Shown here piece after piece: positions 59,069-64,000 of a DNA stretch of 64,000 nucleotides. The stretch comes from Trichomonas vaginalis G3 (taxonomy: Eukaryota > Parabasalia > Trichomonadida > Trichomonadidae). The stretch lies in the NCBI RefSeq assembly GCF_026262505.1, contig NC_067205.1, forward strand, positions 11,904,001-11,968,000, in the 5' to 3' direction. A model generated the notes under the pieces. The model made no database searches and had not been told where the DNA came from. It worked only from the letters and a program-made list of their open reading frames with translations. Positions within the stretch are counted from its first letter, which is position 1. Each line of letters starts with the position of its first letter. A program made the translations under genes and the position numbers.

Positions 59069-60647
59069 GATTTTCAATTCTTAAACGAAAATTTGAATTT
59101 GATTTTTTGTTGCTAATTTGATATGTTCACCTTAGTTTTCTTAAAATATTGATATAACATAATTTTGACAAAGCAGTTAGAATTGCTATTGATTTTAACA
59201 TTTTAAATAAACAGAATATATCTTCAAGAAAGGAGCATAATTACATAATTACTCAGAATTGAAAATGATTAAAGATATCTTAAAATCATATTAACTAGGC
59301 TTAACTTAAAAGTGATGAAAAGAAAATATCATTTCATATTTTTTATGGAAATACGATGGTTATTTTCTGAGATCACTTTGAAAATTCACAAAAATTCTTT
59401 GAAAAAAATATTTGACATAACCATCTTTATGATACATAATTTATCATTAACTGCATTCGATCATATTCCTTTATAAAAGTTGATTTATTTTTCATTTAAT
59501 ATTCGGTTCTCAATTTCATATTTGATTAAAAAAAATTACGCAACTTATTCTAGAATCTAATTGATTGTAATCAATTACCAATAAGTTGCAGAACTAAAAA
59601 ATATATTTTTTGCAATCCATGAGTGAAACAATTCAAAACCTCACTTATATCGTTTTATTCAAAGCCACGTGTATGTTATTTCAATACTGCAAGTAATTTC
59701 ATTGATAATTGCTTAATTTTATCTATTATCTGTGGTTGCAGTCAGTATATTCAAAATTTCAATGATGTTGTCAACCAATTTATTGAATCAAAAACTACAT
59801 TTTTCCAGGTTCGTTCAGTCATACAATTATCAACATGTTCAATACTCATAAGGCTGATAAACTGTAAAACGATAGTGTGCAAACGTTCAATATTTCGATT
59901 CATTTCACATTTCTTATTCAGAAATATATTTTTTAATTTAAATTTGATGTTGTCATGATTATTTACAGAATCAGATGTAATGACGTTTAGTTTAATCAAC
60001 GAAACTGAATTTTTATGATAAATTTGCCGAATTAAAACAAAATCATTTTTGGAATATTTTTCAGTAATAAATCATATCATTTCTAATAGAATTGTATAAT
60101 TGATTCATTATTCTATCCTTTAATTTAATATTTGTAGAAAATCAAATGAATATTACTTATTTGACAGGCGTGTATTACTTGCAAATGTTCAATCTATTGT
60201 AATTGTTCCGCAAAGTGATTGGAAAACATTGAACTGATCAATGAAAAAGATATTTTACTTATTTTAGGGCTATTAAAATACAAATGAAATTTGAAAATTT
60301 CTTCTCAACCAAATTAGGTATCGAACAGAATTTAATTGTCCTATCGATTGTAATTAATATATAATGATATCTTATATTAAAGATTAATTGTTAAAAAATG
60401 TAGGGTAATGCAATCAAAACCAAGAATAATGGAAAGTGAAGGATGCTCTTTGTATTGTGAGCTTCAATAAGAATTGATGTCATATCTTGCCATCGAGGTT
60501 AATTTTCATATAATCTGCGAGGTTAATTCAAATAAAAATAATTTTTGTCACTTTTGATGGTTTAATAATCTTGTTTTTCATGAAGAACCCCTTATATCCC
60601 GACAATCTAAATAGCCATAAACCAATCGACTATTCAATTCAATTGAA
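59069..60647. other. Host intergenic, AT-rich
   Basis: About 1.6 kb. Overlapping frames at 59623-59958 (plus) and 59751-59999 (minus) have no motif and mask each other; I do not call either. Confidence 0.55.
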
Positions 60648-60675
60648 GTGAATTTTTTTGTGAAGAAAATTTTTT

Positions 60676-60682
60676 TCATTAT
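60676..60682 (+). promoter_or_regulatory. Initiator-like TCATTAT overlapping the permease start
   Basis: Matches TCA(C/T)(A/T) and sits 3 nt before ATG 60681, which is within the usual very short leader length. It supports starting the protein at MDYWPV and not at the in-frame Met 11 codons upstream. Confidence 0.45.
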
Positions 60683-61673
60683 GGATTATTGGCCAGTAAT
60701 ACAAACAGGCATCACTCTTCTGCTGATTATAGCAATTGGATATATAATAACAAAGCTTAGTCTTATCAACAAAGAAACAATTAATTCCACAAATAAGTTC
60801 CTTCTGAAATTATGTTACCCACCATTAATATTTCGAGCCGTTGCAAAGCAAAAATTTTCGCAAATTGACTTCCATCCAATGCTTATAGGTTTGTTAATGA
60901 TTACGGCAAACTATCTCGTTTGTACAGTGATATTTCTTTATCGAAACGAAAAGAATTTTTATTACTATTGCAGTTCAACATTACCATCAATATATACAAA
61001 CTTTCTGATTATTGGGATTCCTTTCTTTGAAGTCATTTGGGGCGAAAATACAGTTATGGTCACAATATTAAACTTAACAAATGACATTGTTACAGTTCCT
61101 ATATATCTTATAGTTTCAAATATATATCAGATTAAAATGAGAAATAAAAAGCATGAAGAAAACAAAGATGGAATTGTTGAAAAATTTTCCTTTAAAATTT
61201 TACTGACAATCATCAAAAATATTGTTCTAAACCCAATCATGTTCGGTAATATCATTAGTTTCATTTGGGCCGGCTTCGGATGGAATTTTTGTACTTTCAT
61301 TCAGTCTTTAGCTGATATTGCTGCCAACGGTGTTCTTGCACTATGTCTTTTATGTGTTGGTGGCTTCCTTTCCCAAATGTCCATCATTGCATGTCCATGG
61401 GGTCAGTTTTTCTTCTGTATTTTCATCCGTCACTTTATGATGTCATTCATGGCGGTAGTTTTTTGTAAAGTTCTCAATGTCGATCACACATTGGCCAAGC
61501 AGTGTACGATTTTGGCTTCATTACCTACCGCAACCGCAAGTTTCTTATTAGCTCATACAAATGAAACTGGTCCTGGTTGTGCATCAACTTTGATTTTCTT
61601 TTCAACAATCCTATGCGTCCCAGCCATGATAGCTTGGATGTCGGTTCTAGATGCGCTTAAAATATTTGTTTGA
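60681..61673 (+). CDS. Auxin efflux carrier (AEC/PIN-like) family membrane transporter
   Basis: 330 residues, about ten hydrophobic spans in two sets of roughly five, separated by a charged cytoplasmic loop (KMRNKKHEENKDG, about residues 155-170). The first span is followed by GYIITKLSLINKETI, then LKLCYPPLIFRAVAK; the second half has NPIMFGNIISF and ends with LPTATASFLLAH and GPGCASTLIFFSTI, all typical of the Mem_trans family. Such proteins export organic anions across membranes; trichomonads have several and the substrate is unknown. I chose ATG 60681 because an initiator-like TCATT directly precedes it. Confidence 0.88.
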   Translation: MDYWPVIQTGITLLLIIAIGYIITKLSLINKETINSTNKFLLKLCYPPLIFRAVAKQKFSQIDFHPMLIGLLMITANYLVCTVIFLYRNEKNFYYYCSSTLPSIYTNFLIIGIPFFEVIWGENTVMVTILNLTNDIVTVPIYLIVSNIYQIKMRNKKHEENKDGIVEKFSFKILLTIIKNIVLNPIMFGNIISFIWAGFGWNFCTFIQSLADIAANGVLALCLLCVGGFLSQMSIIACPWGQFFFCIFIRHFMMSFMAVVFCKVLNVDHTLAKQCTILASLPTATASFLLAHTNETGPGCASTLIFFSTILCVPAMIAWMSVLDALKIFV

Positions 61674-62019
61674 TTTGTTAAACATGAAATATTGAAACGT
61701 TTTTAATTTTTTTGGATTTTCCATTTGTTTATGGATAGCGATGATTGAATATTAACAGCATAGGATCATGAATCAATATGCATATGATTTAATCATTAGC
61801 ATCGAATAACAAATATGATGGGTGCTTTTCTGAGAACGTGAATTTATAAAATTATCGTTTTGCTCTTAAAAAAGTGAAAAATTCAATGATGTAAAAATCT
61901 AAAGACTGTTTTTCGATTTTATTATATGATTTCTCTTATCCATATGACATAAGATAAGGATCAATAAAAATCTTGGTTTTGGATGCCCCTACAGTTGGTC
62001 TGATTAAATCCTGACAAGT
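61674..62019. other. Host DNA downstream of the permease
   Basis: AT-rich 3' flank ending at the insertion point of Maverick C. The 5 bp before its A run (CAAGT or AAGTA) should reappear beyond the far end. Confidence 0.5.
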
Positions 62020-62081
62020 AAAAAAAAAAAAAGGTAGTGGGGCTTCCAGGCACTTCGTGCCCTCTAGCCCTGAAGATGTTT
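62020..62081 (+). repeat. Terminal inverted repeat of Maverick C
   Basis: A run, GGTAGTGGGGCTTCC, the GGCAC/GTGCC hairpin and AGCCCT (one C fewer than in A and B), then GAAGATGTTTAG. Confidence 0.88.
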
Positions 62082-62225
62082 AGTATAACTTTGTCCGGAC
62101 AAGTAAGGGTCTATCGTCGCTACAGGAAAAGTTACCGGCGTTCCAAGGAAGTATACTTTGAGAAGCCTTTTCCCCCTTATAGAATGAGATCGGACGGTTA
62201 TTTTACAAAACTGACAACACTTTGA
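62076..62225 (+). CDS. Small Arg/Tyr-rich basic protein, 49 aa, unique to Maverick C
   Basis: A short frame starting within the terminal repeat and running through the segment missing from A and B. The centre (VRVYRRYRKSYRRSK) is strongly basic and Tyr-rich, like small DNA-condensing core proteins of virions; the rest has PPYRMRSDGYF. The composition is far from chance for this AT-rich DNA. No second copy is visible here to test conservation, and a longer in-frame start at 62037 exists. Could be a displaced piece of a larger gene. Confidence 0.4.
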   Translation: MFSITLSGQVRVYRRYRKSYRRSKEVYFEKPFPPYRMRSDGYFTKLTTL

Positions 62226-62300
62226 CCGAGTAGTTTTTTGTGCTGAACAAAAAGTGTCATATAAACATCTGTCAAAAACCGCTTTTTAACTTCACTTAAA

Positions 62301-64000
62301 ATGCCACGTAAGCTACGTAAGAATATACGTAAGAGGAAGAGAGCATTGAAACATCCAATAGTAAGACTAACACCACAACAACAGTTGCAACAACAAATGA
62401 TGAATGACCCCACTATGTTGCAACAAATGTCAAGCAACCCTATGCTTTTAAGCCGAGTTATTGGTGCACAGAGTGGAGGTTTAAGAGCGGCACTTTTAGC
62501 GAAAATGGCAGGCTATGGTGGAGCTGCAGACGGAACAGCTTATAACCCTCAAAGTCAAATGAATTTGAGTTCACTCAAAAATCAAATAGCAGATGTCAAA
62601 AAGTCAAACATAGACATACAGAAGCAAATAAGTGAAAACGAAAAGAAACTAGAATATGACAGACACACAAAGAAACTCAATGAGTTAAACGTAGAGAAAA
62701 AGAAGAAAGAAGAACAACTGAAAGAACTAAGTACAGAGGAATATGCGAAAAAAGTGTCAGAAAAAGCAGCAGAAGTAGCAAAAATGGAACAAGATGTTAT
62801 AAATTTGAAAAACCATACTACTCGATATAAAGTACTGAAAGATGAAGAAATAAAACAAAAAGCCCTGAAGACATATATGGATAGCGATGAGTATAAAAAA
62901 GAAGTTGAAGCAAATGTAAAGGCAGAAAAACTTTTACAGTTGCAGAACCAAACCGTACAGTATGAAAACTTAGCACAAGAAAGTAAAAATAACGACGCAG
63001 CCATGCAAAAGGCAATGAAAAGCGCAGAATATATAAAAGCTAACAATGACTGGTTAGATGCCCAAGCCAACGCTAAAGCAGCCCAACTTATAGGGTCAAT
63101 AAGGACAAAAATACAAGCGGATGAAGACAGTTCAAATGAAGCTTTAATGAATGCTGACTTTAAGAACGCCTTCGAAGCTCTTCATAGTAAGGTGAAACTA
63201 GTGAACGACTTCTCATCTGGAAAGAAACTGAAGTCTGAAGGTTTCGACAACGAGTTAAGAGAAGTAGCACAAAATATGACGGAAATAACAGATGCAGCAA
63301 CGAGACAGGCAGTTCAAAGTGCCTATGACGCCGTTAGAGCAACTGTTGTGGAAAGTCAAGAAAAAGAGTTACAACAGACCAAAACAGACCTAGTAAATGC
63401 TTTCTTAAAAACGAAAAGTCAGGTAGGACATTATGCTGCAGATGGAACATATGTGCCAGCTGGTGGAACTTATATACCAGCTGGTGGAACTTATATACTA
63501 GCTAGTGGAACTTATATACCACCAAACCCTCCAAGAGAAGCACCTGCACCAGGACTACCTAAAACATTTACATCGTCACATGGACACAGACACAGGCATG
63601 CACCAAAACCAGCACAACAACCACCTCCACAACCAGCACAACAACCAACACAACAACCAACAGTTCAAAATCCAGCACAACAACAACAACCAGCACAACA
63701 ACCACCTCCACAACCAGCACAGCAACCAACAGTTCAAAACCCTGCACAACAACAACCACAAACAGAGCAAGGACATAAAAGAAGTAGAGAACAAGGAAAC
63801 CAAGAATTCTTAAAAATGCTAAAGGAAGATTATGGTTACCCAAATACTCTTGACTTTAGTGACAGATATAAAGAAGCTATTAGAAAGTTCAAGGAAGGAA
63901 ATACTGACCCGAACCTATTTAGCTTTATGGCTCAGCACCAAATGGGATATAATTTCAAACCTGGAAAATACAAACTCGCTAAGGAATATGATTTAATAGC
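62301..64000 (+). CDS. Very large structural protein, intact as far as seen (C copy, partial)
   Basis: Open without a stop for 566 codons from ATG 62301 to the window edge. It passes through the position where A is frameshifted (about 63030 here), proving that the 246-residue and 462-residue frames of A are one gene. Order: basic start, Gln-rich part, Lys/Glu coiled coil (about 90-230), four GTY(I/V)PAGG-type repeats (about 380-412), Pro/Gln repeats (about 430-490), then a DPNLFSFM-containing region. TCACTT at 62292-62297 is a good initiator match 9 nt before the ATG. Likely a scaffold or internal virion protein. Confidence 0.82.
   Translation, partial: MPRKLRKNIRKRKRALKHPIVRLTPQQQLQQQMMNDPTMLQQMSSNPMLLSRVIGAQSGGLRAALLAKMAGYGGAADGTAYNPQSQMNLSSLKNQIADVKKSNIDIQKQISENEKKLEYDRHTKKLNELNVEKKKKEEQLKELSTEEYAKKVSEKAAEVAKMEQDVINLKNHTTRYKVLKDEEIKQKALKTYMDSDEYKKEVEANVKAEKLLQLQNQTVQYENLAQESKNNDAAMQKAMKSAEYIKANNDWLDAQANAKAAQLIGSIRTKIQADEDSSNEALMNADFKNAFEALHSKVKLVNDFSSGKKLKSEGFDNELREVAQNMTEITDAATRQAVQSAYDAVRATVVESQEKELQQTKTDLVNAFLKTKSQVGHYAADGTYVPAGGTYIPAGGTYILASGTYIPPNPPREAPAPGLPKTFTSSHGHRHRHAPKPAQQPPPQPAQQPTQQPTVQNPAQQQQPAQQPPPQPAQQPTVQNPAQQQPQTEQGHKRSREQGNQEFLKMLKEDYGYPNTLDFSDRYKEAIRKFKEGNTDPNLFSFMAQHQMGYNFKPGKYKLAKEYDLI

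Larger units (their letters stand above)
62020..64000 (-). mobile_element. Maverick C, partial, inverted relative to A and B
   Basis: Begins with an A run and GGTAGTGGGGCTTCCAGGCA and then carries the end that is the right end of A and B. Thus its gene order runs opposite in this window and it continues beyond 64000. It holds about 190 bp absent from A and B, between GTTTAGTATA and the AACCGCTTTTTAACTTC leader. Confidence 0.92.

Noticed and set aside
59623-59999. Overlapping opposite frames of 111 and 82 residues
   Set aside because: Neither shows domain features; each could be the shadow of the other or chance.
1-64000. tRNA or rRNA genes
   Set aside because: I scanned for typical arm sequences and saw none; a covariance-model search would be decisive.

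Overview
The window looks like nuclear DNA of a trichomonad, most likely Trichomonas vaginalis. It is AT-rich and intronless, with very short gaps between start codons and initiator-like TCA(C/T)T motifs. The few host genes belong to families greatly expanded in that parasite: a Ser/Thr kinase, a two-repeat Myb protein and an auxin-efflux-carrier-type permease. Most of the window is large virus-like DNA transposons of the Maverick/Polinton class. The species call is inference from gene content; I could not run a search.

Layout. 1-2830: host DNA with a protein kinase and a 121-bp tandem repeat. 2835-27239: Maverick A (24.4 kb), flanked by the 5-bp duplication AATCA. 27245-29930: gene-free host DNA. 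29936-54610: Maverick B (24.7 kb), same orientation as A, flanked by AATTC. 54616-62019: host DNA with a Myb protein, a roughly 1.05-kb TTAA-flanked inverted-repeat element and the permease. 62020-64000: one end of a third Maverick (C) in inverted orientation, running off the window.

A and B are collinear. From left to right they carry: a Dam-type adenine methyltransferase; small virion-like proteins; a phage-type receptor-binding fibre; an rve-family integrase; a shortened family B DNA polymerase; a cluster of three KilA-N domain proteins plus one unknown protein, embedded in palindromic repeats; an FtsK/A32-like packaging ATPase; an SF3 helicase; a penton-like protein; a double-jelly-roll-type major capsid protein; and a very large structural protein with P/Q-rich and GTY-repeat segments. 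Together these would let the element integrate (INT), replicate (POLB, helicase), package DNA (ATPase) and build a capsid (MCP, penton). The methyltransferase would mark the DNA and the KilA-N proteins probably regulate expression. I did not recognise the adenain-like protease expected of Polintons.

Many genes carry 1-2 nt frameshifts. Some are in only one copy, and two (helicase, penton) are at the same place in both. Maverick B from about 49.2 to 54.5 kb differs from A mainly by dense small deletions, which looks as much like poor consensus sequence as like decay. The most unusual features are three: palindromic hairpin repeats that lie in frame inside KilA-N genes and also as (antisense) arrays beside them with matching stems; the fibre gene, whose ends are conserved while its shaft differs between copies; and altered catalytic motifs in the integrase (DD35D) and polymerase (NID).
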